The position numbers and the translations under genes are program-made. Below the pieces are notes generated by a model that did not search any database, was not told the origin of the DNA, and saw nothing but the letters and a program-made list of their open reading frames with translations. From Fasciolopsis buskii (lineage: Eukaryota > Platyhelminthes > Trematoda > Plagiorchiida > Fasciolidae): a stretch of 64,000 nucleotides of DNA. The stretch lies in the NCBI GenBank assembly GCA_008360955.1, contig LUCM01004688.1, forward strand, positions 166,103 to 230,102, written 5' to 3'. This document shows positions 47,201 through 60,225 of the stretch, one piece after another. Position 1 is the first letter of the stretch, and each line of letters opens with the position of its first letter.

Positions 47201-50200
47201 CTGTCATGTTGGTGCAGTTTATTAAAATGTGTTAAAAGGAGTACAAATATGTAAATAGGTGCCGGCTATTCAATCGCCATCTTAAGTACACATCTGCCTC
47301 TTTCACAAAACACTTATGGTTTCGTTCAGCCGATGAGGATAAACTGAAACGTGACTGTTCGTTTATAATTTGGCGGTACAAAGCACGATAGCTAGGCTGT
47401 TTTTAGTAGCACAACGTGGCCCGTCGCATTCCTGCGCATCGTGTGACTGACGGAGAAGGATGCAGCAGATAAATCGTTTTTTGGCCTTGTGCCTGCGTCC
47501 GCTGAATCGACTATTTGAGCTATTTGAAGATCGAATTAAAAAATAACATTGGAATGAGAAGCTGTAAACTGAAAATCAACAACTAAGTTTAGTACGAAAA
47601 CAAACGGTTTCCGTTGCCCTCGTTCACTCATGGTCCGTCTCATTGGCCAACGGTCATTATTCCGTGACTGGTAACGTGTCTTGTCATATTCCATTTAAAA
47701 AGAACTGGAGCATGCATTGTTCGTCTATTATCACACGTGATGCATGTCTAAGGTCTGTCCGAGCTGTTTTCACAAAGAATACGCGAAGACGGGTGATTAG
47801 AAATGAACTGATTAGTGACTTCTCGGAACAGCTGACCAATGAGATAGACCAAAGAAGAACGAGATTTACCGCAGCCGTTTGTTCTCAAATTAAATTCAAC
47901 CTCTGATTTGCACCTTATAACTTCTTATTTCAATGTTGTTTTGTCTGAAATCGATCGTCAAACTGTATATTCAGCATGCGCATCCGATGTGGTTAAAAAA
48001 TAAACACCCAAGAAGTTGCTGCCACTGAATACCGAATAAATGAGAGTACCTTTGAACTCGAACACTGGGCGACAGCTTGTTTATTGTTTCTCATCTCGCC
48101 GTCAGATATGATAATCTACTCCCGACAAGTCAAGAAAACTTAAATCAGTTTGTTTTAAAGGCCATAATAGGCAAAAATCATATTGACATGCTGGTGAAAT
48201 AGCGAGCTGATAACTCAACAAAATTTACTGCATAACTATTACCCATGAGTAATCTATATATCTCTCTCTGAAGATTCAAGCTTTCCAAGCTCATCTTGCA
48301 AGAATACAAGAAACCGCATTTTGTTTTAACTTCACATTAAGTGCCTTTACACGTTAATGCTTGAAGTCTTATGAAACTCAATTTTGATTTTCCGCAGCTG
48401 AGGAACGATCCGATGCCATAGTGCTCCACTCACCCACGTCGTGTACCTTATCAACCACTTGCACAAGGGTTTGTCCAGCAAATATTTTACTGTATATTAG
48501 GAGAATAACACTCGGTTTTGAAGTAAACTGAACTCAATCTATCGCTGATTGATCGATACTCGTGCCTTGATACAGGGGGTTCATTGCACAAACTTAGCTG
48601 CCGCAAGGATGACTCCCGTCCATTGTACGATGAATATAGGAGTAAGCGGTCATTATGTGTAAACTGCTCACTCTGTTCCAGAAGCACTCAAGCCGGTATA
48701 TTCCCAACAAATACCGGACTACTGGGTCGGGGGTTCTGATAACCACTTGACAACGTTGACACAATAAACCGCAATGAACAAAACTTGCATTTCTTACGGA
48801 CTAAGCTTAGCTGGACGAATGCATGCGCGTATATGAGTGGCTTTATCAGTTACGGGAAAAATGACAGTCGATAGTTTGCCCTCTTTTCAGTCACCTCGCC
48901 GTCACTTGACAGGGCTGGCCATCTATGAGAAGACTGGTACTTCGGTATCCGTTTCAGTTCCACACTAAAATGCGCCTTCTCTTCGCGATTTCTAATCTCA
49001 CTTGTTATGAAATCCTATATCCATTTAGTAGGTGCAAGAGTGTATTATAACTAAGCCCTAGCAGATTTTCCATTTACCACAGTCCGTAGTCGGAGGCAGT
49101 CCAATAAGCAACGATAATAAGAAACCGCGATGTCATTTACAATACCAATATTATCCACCAGGATTACAATTAGTTTTAGATTGGAACTAGTGGGTATATT
49201 CCTACCTCAGACATGATTATACAGATTGTTATTCCATGTGCCGTACATATGTTCAGGAACAAACGAATGCGTTTTTCTGAATTCCCAAATTCAGTTTGCC
49301 GTGTGGATTACTGTCTCGCGGATTTTCATACCGAAAAGCGTGGAAAATTATTCTAAAACGGAAATGCAACAATACCATTCCTACATTATTCTACATGGGC
49401 ATCCTTAAAATGGCTCAGAATGGGCTCCATCTGAAAAAGCTAAAAACATTTTAACGGAAGTTTCATTTTGTTCCGTGAATATGATGCACCAAGTGGAATG
49501 GGACAGTCATGTTCGTATTGGGTTTATAAATCTCTAGACAAGTGTGCACGTTTGCATCGGTCATGTGATGCGGAATAGACACCGAGTGCAGACCCCTGAA
49601 GCTTGGGATAGAAACGTTAAAAAAATATTCGTAGGAAGTTTTTTCAAAATTATTACTTACATGTGGACAGGATCCACATAAACCGCTATCAAAAGTCGCG
49701 GAATTCATTTCCAAATGAGAAAAAAGTTACCACTGAGAAAGACAAATTTTTGAAGCTACAGTATTTTTGCACAAACAAGTGCTTATCCCCGACTAGCCTT
49801 CCACTGCCATGCCCGGTCTGCATGAATCTCCCAACTTGTAAGTTTCCCTTTAGGATCAAGTTGTTTCGTTATTAGATGCAAACCTCGTTCCGTGAGCAAA
49901 TGAAAGAAATGCTTAGTTCCTCGTTGAGGATGATATAAATTAGTGCAAGTATTCAATCCTTGGAAAGTAAAGTCGTTCCAGGACCTGACTGTTTGATTGC
50001 CGTGGCATTTGGGAGTGGTTATCCTGAGTGTCAATGATGTTGCGGTACGGTCAGATCCTTCTTCAACAACAATCCCCTTTCTTCGAATGTTTCTCCTAGT
50101 TTTACAGTTATTCATATTACTACCATTATAGTAATAATCAGTTAGTATTTTTATTCATCCCCGAGTTTTACTAAGGAAATTGCCCGGATAATTTTATCAG

Positions 50201-50538
50201 TTGTAAGCAGTCATTCCGTAAGTTTCACAGGGAACAATGAACTTACGTAAAAATCAATTATCTAATTTATTGAATGATCCGTGCACTTGAGAGAGCCTGA
50301 GGACTTAGTCTGGTACACAGTTGCTTAGTCCTATCGGGAATGGTGCACAAACGGTGAGGTGAGCAACTGACAGATAGAGCCAAACCACCAGTACCCTTTT
50401 AACTGACATGTGGTGGAAAACACGTTTTTCAGCCCTAGCGACCATCAACCAAACTGTTGGTTTCTATCGACGACAGCCGCTTTTCACAGGATGACCAGAT
50501 TATTTCTCTGTCTGTGTACACAAGCCCGAGGAACCTCA
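44296..50538. other. No identifiable gene; AC repeat at 47024
   Basis: A perfect (AC)n run of about 26 bases lies at 47024-47049; the open frames of 70-109 codons around it contain artificial Cys-Val or Thr-His runs. The 87-codon frame 47643-47906 and the 96-codon minus frame 45627-45917 have no domain I recognise. No tRNA-like repeats were seen. Confidence 0.45.
47024..47050 (+). repeat. (AC)n microsatellite
   Basis: About 13 uninterrupted AC units. Confidence 0.9.
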
Positions 50539-50551
50539 TATGTATATATTT

Positions 50552-50586
<35 letters not shown>

Positions 50587-50590
50587 TATG
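50539..50590 (+). repeat. (TA)n microsatellite with TGTA/CATA ends
   Basis: TATGTATATATTTATATATA and further TA units to ACATATATATG; an imperfect palindrome of about 50 bases. Confidence 0.88.
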
Positions 50591-51046
50591 ATGTATTCTA
50601 TGGAATCTGTTCGTTTTTAAACCGAAGACTAGTTATTAGCCTTTGTTAATTTCGCAGAAAGATCTATTACGATGAATAATAAACTGAATTCGTGTGAACC
50701 ATGTACAAACACCCTATTACTGACACCCACTTACTATTGACGTTCTTGTTAAGTCAAATTAGAGGGCAAAAAGACATTTCTTGGTCGAAAATGGCCGGAA
50801 GTATGCAGATTGAACAAAGTGCTTGCCGGGAAGAGCGTATCTCGCCTAAAAAATTGACAGTCGGATCGTGCATCATATTGGATTCAGCAGTTTTTCCACC
50901 GTGGGATTATTGTTTTCTATCAAACACCAATGTGCGCAATTGGGCTTTTTTGAGGAATTTTCAATATACCAATTTCAAAATGTACCTGTACCATCTCCCG
51001 CATTATTGAGGACATGTAGCTTAAGACGCGCTGATCACCTGTTTCT

Positions 51047-51048
51047 TC

Positions 51049-51092
<44 letters not shown>

Positions 51093-51104
51093 AAACAGCA
51101 GCAA
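51047..51104 (+). repeat. (CAA)n microsatellite
   Basis: Seventeen or more CAA units, near perfect, followed by AAACAGCAGCAACCC. Frames across it give Gln, Val or Cys runs on the two strands. A coding poly-Q exon cannot be fully excluded, but no splice context or conserved flank supports it. Confidence 0.9.
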
Positions 51105-53675
51105 CCCAAGGCGAGCGATGCACAAGCAGGCTTTTTCCAACTAATTTCAAGCATATCCGATATAACTCCGAAATAATTTGAGGAACGACATAATTCTGTG
51201 CCCCAAACATCACATTCCGTAATTAAGACGTCATAAATTTTTATCACAAACGGACACATTATCTCCACTTTTAAACGCCATTAGTCTGATAAAAACTGAT
51301 GTTACCAGCAAAGATCGCTCCCGGTCCTTCACGAGACGAACCGTTCGGATCAACCTATATGATTTACCTTCCGGCTTAAAAGTACCCCAGGAGCAAAGAT
51401 AATAGTTCGTTATTCTATCATATACACAAACCAATTGAACGAGGTCTCTAGTTTCATTTCGATTCAAAGTTTGGTGTATCTCGTTTGTTTCCCGTTGTGT
51501 AGTTATCGTGATGGGAACAGAAAAACGAAATGAGTGCACACCATTTTGAGCGGCTCTGACCGACTAATTTAGGAAACCACAAAAAAGTCAAACAAGTGGG
51601 ACAATACCCAAAGCATTCAGACTCATTATCTGAATAATTTTGTGATGACAATATTTAGATGTATCCTATTACAGTTTAACTGTCTACCTTAAGGAAAAAA
51701 ATAGTTTTATTACCTAAATTTTTCGTTTCCACAAAACTTTTCAACAATGGCTCAATATGTTTGTTTGCTGAGAACGACAGCATTGAAAAGCGATGTTTTA
51801 TTCGATTGATTTCGTTCCACCGGTCAAGGCGGTCAGAATTTTAACATAGATTGGAGTAATTTAATCAATCATTCAACCAAACAATCAATCGAACAATCAG
51901 TCAAAGACTCACACAAGTTGAAAGCCGATTATTTAGGTGTGCCTTTTAGCTAGTGACTGTTGCTGGTTTTTAGATTATTCCTCTTCATTCACGCTAATGA
52001 AAATAATTTACACTCCCCGCCCCCCCCCCAAAAGCCCTACAAACTTGAGGCAACTTGGGATTAACAAAACCAAGGTTTGGTTTTTCTTCATCGCTTCTTA
52101 AAGAAACCTGTCAAAGATACTTTTCGTAACATTCGTGTAAGTCTATTCAGACAGATCGATTCTTTGGACAGCTAGCTTATGGTTGTTCTAAATTTCGCCG
52201 AACTTCTTGCATCTCCACCAATTCGAATGAACAGTCAGACAAGCCTAGCGCTTCCCGTCGAGAATATCAACGGTCACTATTGTTGTTTGGCATTTGACTG
52301 TAGGAAAGTCTAATTTTGTCAATGTGAAGTTCTGCTACGATTGTTTTACACGAACCCTTCGTGAAAAGCGCATTGGATTATTTTGTTTGGCCAATCAAGA
52401 TCAACTGGGGAGTTGTTTAAGGGCCCATCATCCACAAATGGGTTGCACGTAACTAGATGGAACCTACTTTAATTCTTAGTAATTCATTGCGGAAAATGGA
52501 TGGTTACAGTTTATGTGCTTCACAAGGTCTTGGAGCTGGCCTTTAGAATTGTTGTTTTCATGATTGACTGATTACTTCGGACTACATTTAAACACACAAA
52601 ATCAACCCTCTCTTCGAAATCTTACTCTGGACAATCACCAGACTTATTTTTCGGTCTGAACAGAGTTCGTTACTAGTGCAAACTCTTCATCGTGCCGGAG
52701 AACATGTGTTACCATTGAAACATGACCCACTCATCAACCCCAAGTCAAATCAAAATAACCAAGGTGAGCTTGAGTGGAAACTGATAGAAATTTAGCTGGA
52801 AACCCCCGGGTTCAAACCCTGAGTACAATGGACGTTGCGTACCACGGATGTATTCCAGTGGGAATGCAGCTACAATCTGGCGCTGCCCAAATGTAAGGCT
52901 ACCTACCAGAACAGTCGTCGTTTGTTTGCAGATGTTTTAGTCCGAAGGCCAGTTAGTAAGAAATAATTACCCAAAATCAGCAGAATGGAATTGGATTTCA
53001 AGATTCTCTAAATTTTTTTGTCAATTTTGCGTACTCGCTCGGTTTTAAAACATGAAAAGTTTTGTCTTTGAAAATGCCACTGATAGATTTGGATTCCTCA
53101 ATCACCAGTCGATCTACATTAGGCATTCTAATATCGCTCGTGATCTCCTCCCGAAATGAACGTGCTTTTTTGATACGATTAACAAAATATCAGAATTGCA
53201 TACCTATTCAGTATCGCTATATTACAGATGACAAAAACTTGGTAGAAATATATTTCCTCATGGGTTATCTGCTGCCATTTGTTGAGTCATCCCAAGTGGT
53301 TTCAGAAGCTCGGTAAAGTATAGTTTCATCTATAGCCATTTTCGACTTAATCAATTTCTTTTACTCTAAATCTACTTCGTTTCTTTAAGTTTATATCCTA
53401 ATTTGAGTAAGGAAAAAGAAGATGGTGACTTTCTTCCCGGTCCTTTCTTCGGCTAAAAGTTGTCACAACTTTCTCCCCTTCTCGTTTTTTTGTTGCCTAG
53501 AATAAAAAACGACCAAACCTTAGCCGAGCTATACTAGGTGTACCAAATTAGCACCAAGATTTCTTTGACGCCCAAAGGTTCGAGCAACTGATCTTTCCCC
53601 TCCTATCACCAAACAAACAAATAACTAGCAACGTGAGTTACGAAGACTTCCAATGTTCTGCCTAGGCTGTACTGA
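51105..53675. other. No identifiable gene; tRNA-like B box near 52808
   Basis: GGGTTCAAACCCTGAGTACA around 52810 looks like the B box of a tRNA-derived repeat, followed by about 100 bases ending AAGGCTACCTACCAG. A C10-11 run lies at 52019-52029. Otherwise nothing is recognised. Confidence 0.4.
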
Positions 53676-53989
53676 AGCACGCAAAACACGCTCAGTCAGC
53701 CAGTCGACCATTGCATGCGCGTTCACGATCTCTTCCTATTTAACAATGCTGTTTCTAATTTTCACCGAAATGCTGCATTTGTGACACTGTTCTATCAAGG
53801 CCAAACAATCGCAAAATTTGACCGTGACCAACGCTTGCAACCCCTGTTTTATGATCTAATCGGTAAATCTGTAGATTACTTGCTGCACTCTTTACGGTCT
53901 GAGAAAATGACGCGAACTCTGAACGTGGGAGAAAGCATAAGGGGAGCAGCGACCAAAGTAACATTACCCGACCATCTCTCATTCGGCAT
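53676..53989 (+). CDS. Probable coding exon of an unrecognised gene
   Basis: An open frame without stops from 53676 to 54146. The part from about 53715 up to the ATG at 53987-53989 reads like real protein: NFHRNAAFVTLFYQGQTIAK, FDRDQRLQPLFYDLIGKSVD, LLHSLRSEKMTRTLNVGES. It has mixed composition and amphipathic stretches with no low complexity. It is followed by a near-perfect donor, GGCATG/GTAAGT. After the donor the translation turns Ser-rich and less protein-like, supporting the splice. The acceptor was not fixed; 53676 is only the first base after an in-frame stop. I do not recognise the family and give no function. A minus-strand frame of 82 codons overlaps it. Confidence 0.5.
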
Positions 53990-56900
53990 GGTAAGTAGTT
54001 CAACTGAAAGTGTCAGTTTTCTGAATAAACAAATAATCGATTATTCAAAATTTTATCAGTATTCCTCAACCGGGTCGCGATCGGCGTTGCATGCTGCTCG
54101 TCAAATAAACTTAGTTGACGGAAAAACAACGAAAGTGTTTGGTTAGACTGAATTCATAATTTCAAGCCTGAACTTGTCGAAATGTGGTATCCAACTGAAA
54201 AGTTCAAACCGTAAACCTAGGAAACTAATATTTTTTTGTACGGATTCACACGCTGGGACCTAGTATACTACTTGATAGCTAAATTGGCAGTGCCCGCAGA
54301 TTCCTGTAAAATTCCCCAAATGCACTATCTCATGTTTAATGCACAAAAGTGTCCATACATCTAAACCGGTAGGTGGTAAGTGTCTCTTGGGCAAGTTTTG
54401 CCAGTGGCGTCCAGTTACGCAGAATTCTCTGCGTTGGATGTATCGCTCTTAAGCAATTCGGCAATGTGATCAATGACCTTTAAGTGGAATGCCCGAGGGC
54501 CATTCAGTGTGACATTGCAGCTCGGTTGATGGAGCACAAGCGAGACAGTCGGGTTGATTGTGTTCACATGTAGTTTCAGATTCAATCGAGGTCAACAATT
54601 CTTTACATTTGGACCCTATAACATTTGTCAAGTCTGCAGACCGTCAGTAGTGTCCTCACATTCCTCAAGGTCATCGAAATTGCCGATCTGCATCACGTGA
54701 ACTCTGGCGCATGTGGTGCACGTTATCTTTCCTAGGCCTGTACCGGGTGCACGCCCATGACCATTACGTAAATGGCTTTATTTTAATTACCCTGTCTTAA
54801 GTCGATACTATACCACAGAGGACATGGCATGAAATATTGAAAGGGACTTCAAAACAGAATAGCTGTGGCACAACGTCAGACCCACGTGACCAAGCCACAA
54901 CCAACGGATTGGGAGATTTAGTTGAGGTCAGATAGTACATTTTTGTCCCAATGATTCGGCTCCATGATAACATTTTTGAACAAAATGTCGCATTCGATTT
55001 TAGGACTTTTCCTGTCCATAGTATTTTGCTTGTTGCAAGTCACGTTAGCTAATCCCAAATTTTTTGCACTGGAAAGAATGAATTACCAGTGTATTCGTAA
55101 ATCACAGAAGGGCCGTGTAGACAAAAGTTCCACTGAATTGACGTATCAAAGCAACGTCCGGCGAAGATTAACATTAACGCCAGCTACCCTTTGACTGTTT
55201 TGGAACACTTCAAATCGTCAGACTATTCCTATTAATAAAAAAATTTAAAAATGGAGAGTTCTGAATCGTTCTTGTTAATGGAACGTTTAAAACAAGCATG
55301 GAAGTTAATTTAATGCTGACTATGTCGTAACGGAATGGCGAATCTAGCACAAAATATCAACTAGCTTTCCAGCATATAAAACCAGTATGTGTCGTAACAT
55401 AAAACAGACTCCATATACTCGATGACAGAACAGATATGGCTTTCATTAGGGCTCGAAAAATCTACCAGAAAGCAGTAAACGTCCACAAATTTAAGCACAA
55501 ATACATAATTCACCGAACTATCCCAAAGCCTTGGCTACAAGAAAGCACGTGCGAAAGACTGTAAGAATATCGCCCGCTTCATCATGGATAGGCCAGCAAA
55601 TTTGTCTAAATTTGACCGGCTGAAATCTCGTTTTGTTAGAGAAAACCGGTAACATGTATTAAGAGGACGCGAGCATTTTAAGACATTTGTAATTATCACT
55701 AATACTGAATCGGATCAAGGAGTCACCACCTGGTTGGTCCTTCTGGTTGGTTAGATACCAACATGATAGGGTTAAAGTTACCTGTGAAAACCGGATCGCT
55801 CACGAAAATTGGCAAACTCATCTGCTATGCAGTCAATTTGGTTTCCCTTTTGGCGACTGTTCATCCAAGCACAACTCCAGGTCACCAGGCATTGGTAACC
55901 AATGAGATAATGCAGTGTCATTCTTCTTCTGTTGCCGGAAAGCGTACACAGTTTGGTACAAACCATCTGCATAAGTTGGCATTTATCGATCTCAACTTAC
56001 AGGTCACCGCCAGGCGAAGGCCTCTAGCCGATGAAACCTCTTAGTCCCACTCAAGGGCAGTTTAGGTCATTATAACACCATCACAACTGGCATGGTGAAG
56101 AATGTGCGGAACAGTGCTACAAGCAGGAGAATCAACTTGAATTTTCAACTCAACTGGTACCCAAAGTTATTTATGCAGTCACAGATACTCAATGGATAAT
56201 TACGTCTGTGACTGATTAAAAAGAAACCGACATAGTGGTCAGCATAACTAACAGTTTTGAGAGTTGACAAAAAAGATGACCAGTATGCAAACTTGAAAAG
56301 TTCCATACTAGGTAGCTGGTGGTCAGTGAGTCTAGGAGAAAATCTTTCCAGAACAGTTGGATTGACTAACGATTCTTAGAAATGATGTCACTTTGACAGG
56401 AGTGAGTTCCTGAGGTATGAATTAGGTTGTGTTGGGTAAGCGTGAACGGCACGCGATCGGTAGCAAAGATATGGACCCAGTTCTTCGGTATTCAAAATCC
56501 TAACATGGTATGCTAAAGCCAAACTCCTTTGGGACGCTTACAAATCGCGCGATGCTTCCTGCACAGTATGCCACTTTTAGGAGAATGACAGAACAGCTCA
56601 TTGCAATGCACCAAAGAAAGGTTGACCCACGGGTTGTTATGAAACTGGAGACCTGAATCTACCAATCGGACATACGTTTTAATAGCCCAAAGTCAATGAT
56701 AACAATCACAGCAAGGTGATTAGTTAAGTAGTACTGTAAATGATCGCAACATTATTGATATATTCCTCGTAACTGCGGATGCGCATCAGAAATGCACGGC
56801 CACATCAAGTTGGAAGGAGATAATACCGAAGCATCGATCAAACCCAGTGCTTCGTAAGTTGTTCTAACTCATCATAAATGCATAAACGGTTTCTGACAAG

Positions 56901-58087
56901 TTGGTATACTGAAACCACAATGGGTGGGTTGAGAATAATTTCCCATGGGGTGAGGTGATAAAATGCAGCTGTCACGTGGGCTGATAGGTGTACATTTGTG
57001 CACGATGAAATTCTTTAATAATGCGGAAGCCAAAAGGACTGTATTTTGTGTTGCATATTGTACATAACTATGGAACACACGGAAAATAATAGATTTTTAT
57101 GACAAATTTCTTTTGGAGGCAGTATGTTTTGATTTCAGGCAGATTCCTGACAGAATGCGAAGAGAAAGAAAAATAATATCAATCAAAAGTTGGTCTATTT
57201 TTGTCACATTCTTATAAGCCACTGACCGTATCAGATAGTATACGAAACACTTCTTTGTTGCAACAAACTTCAAAAAATATTTCTCAAAACTCAAAGGATT
57301 TCTTATTTCCATTATGGTTTCTGCATAATTCCGGACTTAATCAATGCGAGCGGTGTCGTGCAACTTTGAGTGGGCTGTTATGCTTGTTACATGCAAGAGA
57401 ATTTACTTTTCACAATGTAATTGGCTGGTTTGAGCCGTCCGATCTTGTCTCACTGCCGAAAAATCGATACCGGTCACGAATATTTGTTACTAGTGCAGTA
57501 CCGTAATTCGAGTACACGGACGCGTGAGGCAAATGGCACGCAGGAAATCCTGACACCGCAAAAAGAACGCGGTCGCAGTTTGCAAACAAGCAGTCTACGG
57601 TTAGAAACGCCTGTCAAGCTAATCAGGTGTGAAAGTAGGAATAATCACGCGCTCCGCTGCGGGAATGCTGAATGAGTTTAGAGAATGTTTTGACAACGCA
57701 AATCCAACGGTAGAATCTCACGGAAGTTTGCCTTTATTCTGCAGGATGTAGGCAATGAAGAAAATATTCGGAACCAAATATACTTAGCAGAAATCAAACC
57801 GGTGGTCTTCCGAGACAAAAGCCAACTTCCCATAAAACGTCGTCATTTGCTACAAGATTGTTGGTGGGAAAAATCTTAGCAGCTTGTAGCAATGCGATAT
57901 CAGTACTTTTCAAGTGACCAGTGGCTATTTAAAACCAAGGGGACGGCACAACTATTTCGTCCTAGTTAGGAATGATCGACGGTAAGAACTCAACACGCCC
58001 AAAATGTGCCACGTTTGCTAGTACAAAGTTATAGTTAACATCTATCCGGACTGGCCTTCAAAGGTTTCTCTAAATTAAACATCCTTT
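53990..58087. other. No identifiable gene
   Basis: No matching partner exon for the 53.7-kb candidate was found downstream. The frame 57201-57506 (101 codons, with CERCRATLSGLLCLLHARE) is overlapped by another plus frame from 57421 and has no domain I recognise. No SINE copies seen. Confidence 0.4.
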
Positions 58088-58260
58088 TGAGAAAACACAA
58101 GTTGGCGAACAAGCTCGTTTTCAGTGATTCGTACTCATGCCATTACATCAATATATATATCGGAAAAATTTTGTTCAGGAGGGTTTGGATTAGTCAGATA
58201 AAAATATGGACGGGGAAAAGGGATTTGTGGTGTTTCATGCATAACCTGAATACACAAGAA
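58088..58260 (-). mobile_element. Inverted copy of the Penelope-like 3' end
   Basis: GAGAAAACACAAGTTGGCGA, then ACAAGCTCGTTTTCAGTGAT and TCGTACTCATGCCATTACAT is the reverse complement of 60370-60310, and GGATTTGTGGTGT near 58219 is the reverse complement of the region just after the endonuclease stop (60227-60240). It is thus a minus-oriented copy of the element's 3' region, on the left of a plus-oriented copy. Confidence 0.85.
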
Positions 58261-58319
58261 CGGGTTGTGTTAATTTTTTTGTGGTTAATCTGTATTCGGG
58301 TTATGCTTGCAACACTACA

Positions 58320-58450
58320 GATAATTTCTACATTTTTATCTGACTAATCCAATCCTCCCAGAAACTTCTTCCTAATATATTGTGGCGTGATGAGATGAGT
58401 AGGAATCACTGGAAAGGAGCTTGTTGGCCAACTTGGTTCTTCTCAAAGTG
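58320..58450 (+). mobile_element. Direct copy of the Penelope-like 3' end (pseudo-LTR)
   Basis: CTGACTAATCCAATCCTCCC, GATGAGTAGGAATCACTGGA and AGCTTGTTGGCCAACTTGGT match 60260-60375 in the same orientation with moderate divergence. With the inverted copy before it, this forms a hairpin: GGATTAGTCAGATAAAAAT at 58186 pairs with ATTTTTATCTGACTAATCC at 58335. Confidence 0.82.
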
Positions 58451-58837
58451 GACAGAGTAGCCAATAATTGGAGTGTTCTAAGGGATCGACATGGTGGAGT
58501 TTGGGTGTAAATGTCATGAGTGGGAATCGTGCCGCTACATCCCTGTTCGGCAGCATTCTAAAGTTCGAGACCGAAGCACATTCGTCCCAGGTCATGTTGC
58601 ATTACAAAAAGAAAGTATAAGATCAAGGAAGCTACGCATTGGGTAACTGTTCTGACGTCGAATTTTATTTGCCGTGATTTCAGCATCCGCCGACTACAGT
58701 AAGTTTTTCGGGTGGCCTACCGTTTACTGAGTCTAGACAGTTTGGCACGAGAATCTAAACGAAAGCACAGCGCCGACAGTCACGAATAAGCAGCGGTTAG
58801 TGCGGCAGGGAGATGTTGCTTAGCTGCATCAGATGAT

Positions 58838-59630
58838 NNNNNNNNNNNNNNNNNNNNNNNNNNNNNNNNNNNNNNNNNNNNNNNNNNNNNNNNNNNNNNN
58901 NNNNNNNNNNNNNNNNNNNNNNNNNNNNNNNNNNNNNNNNNNNNNNNNNNNNNNNNNNNNNNNNNNNNNNNNNNNNNNNNNNNNNNNNNNNNNNNNNNNN
59001 NNNNNNNNNNNNNNNNNNNNNNNNNNNNNNNNNNNNNNNNNNNNNNNNNNNNNNNNNNNNNNNNNNNNNNNNNNNNNNNNNNNNNNNNNNNNNNNNNNNN
59101 NNNNNNNNNNNNNNNNNNNNNNNNNNNNNNNNNNNNNNNNNNNNNNNNNNNNNNNNNNNNNNNNNNNNNNNNNNNNNNNNNNNNNNNNNNNNNNNNNNNN
59201 NNNNNNNNNNNNNNNNNNNNNNNNNNNNNNNNNNNNNNNNNNNNNNNNNNNNNNNNNNNNNNNNNNNNNNNNNNNNNNNNNNNNNNNNNNNNNNNNNNNN
59301 NNNNNNNNNNNNNNNNNNNNNNNNNNNNNNNNNNNNNNNNNNNNNNNNNNNNNNNNNNNNNNNNNNNNNNNNNNNNNNNNNNNNNNNNNNNNNNNNNNNN
59401 NNNNNNNNNNNNNNNNNNNNNNNNNNNNNNNNNNNNNNNNNNNNNNNNNNNNNNNNNNNNNNNNNNNNNNNNNNNNNNNNNNNNNNNNNNNNNNNNNNNN
59501 NNNNNNNNNNNNNNNNNNNNNNNNNNNNNNNNNNNNNNNNNNNNNNNNNNNNNNNNNNNNNNNNNNNNNNNNNNNNNNNNNNNNNNNNNNNNNNNNNNNN
59601 NNNNNNNNNNNNNNNNNNNNNNNNNNNNNN
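58838..59630. other. Assembly gap (793 N)
   Basis: A run of N. Open frames of 342 and 272 codons reported across it are artefacts. By position it should hide most of the reverse transcriptase of the Penelope-like element, though 793 bases is short for the whole domain; the gap size may be only an estimate. Confidence 0.95.
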
Positions 59631-59631
59631 G

Positions 59632-60225
59632 ACAGAACAGGAAGTTCCTAGGAGGGCGACGGTGGAGAGAAAGCCGGTATACATATCTCTGCCATTCAAA
59701 GGTGACACGCTAGCAGAGATGGCACGACGAAGACTGACTAGCGCTATCAATAAGACATTCCACTCAGCCAAGCTTCGTATCCTGTTCAAATCTCGCCTCG
59801 TAGTGTCATTATGGTTGAAAGACAAAGTCCCTGATTCTGCAGCCTCGTTTTGTATCTATTCATTCACATGTTCCTGTGGGACAATGTACATCGGCCGCAC
59901 GACCAGGCGCTTGTCTGAACGCATCCATGAGCACCACCCGGCATGGTTAGGCACTGGAACAATTCAGTCACTTAATAGCGCAGTTGTTTCACATCTAGCA
60001 CAGACTAACCACACCGTGAATGTGACGCAAGCTTTCCGGACCCTGTATAAGGTCAGAGGTCAACAATCCAGGTTGGCAAAGTGTCGCTTCTTGAGCACTG
60101 CGGAAGCTGTCGCAATCCGTCTTCACAATCCACCACTTTGTTCTCAAAATCAATTTGTGGTTGCGCTTCAACTCCCTTGGCTCACCCCCCGTCCCAATAC
60201 AAACCCTAGACAACAAAACAATTAA
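59632..60225 (+). CDS. Penelope-like element, GIY-YIG endonuclease end (5' lost in gap)
   Basis: The 3' end of a Penelope-like retroelement ORF, open from the gap to TAA at 60223-60225, 197 codons. VYISLPFKGDTLAEMARRRL begins the linker after the reverse transcriptase. The endonuclease domain follows: SFCIYSFTCSCGTMYIGRTT holds the GIY-YIG motif (here CIY and YIG) and the paired cysteines; RRLSERIHEHHPAW supplies the catalytic Arg and the His of the zinc-binding-like set; VVSHLAQTNH carries further His; and STAEAVAIRLHNPPL has the late catalytic Glu. No stop or frameshift is visible, so this end may be recently active. The domain nicks target DNA for insertion in this class. The minus-strand frame 59995-60375 is a shadow. 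Confidence 0.93.
   Translation, partial: TEQEVPRRATVERKPVYISLPFKGDTLAEMARRRLTSAINKTFHSAKLRILFKSRLVVSLWLKDKVPDSAASFCIYSFTCSCGTMYIGRTTRRLSERIHEHHPAWLGTGTIQSLNSAVVSHLAQTNHTVNVTQAFRTLYKVRGQQSRLAKCRFLSTAEAVAIRLHNPPLCSQNQFVVALQLPWLTPRPNTNPRQQNN

Noticed and set aside
50868..51268. Poly-Gln, poly-Val and poly-Cys frames
   Set aside because: All are readings of the same (CAA)n microsatellite on different strands and frames.
58797..59825. 342- and 272-codon open frames
   Set aside because: Consist almost entirely of N from the assembly gap.
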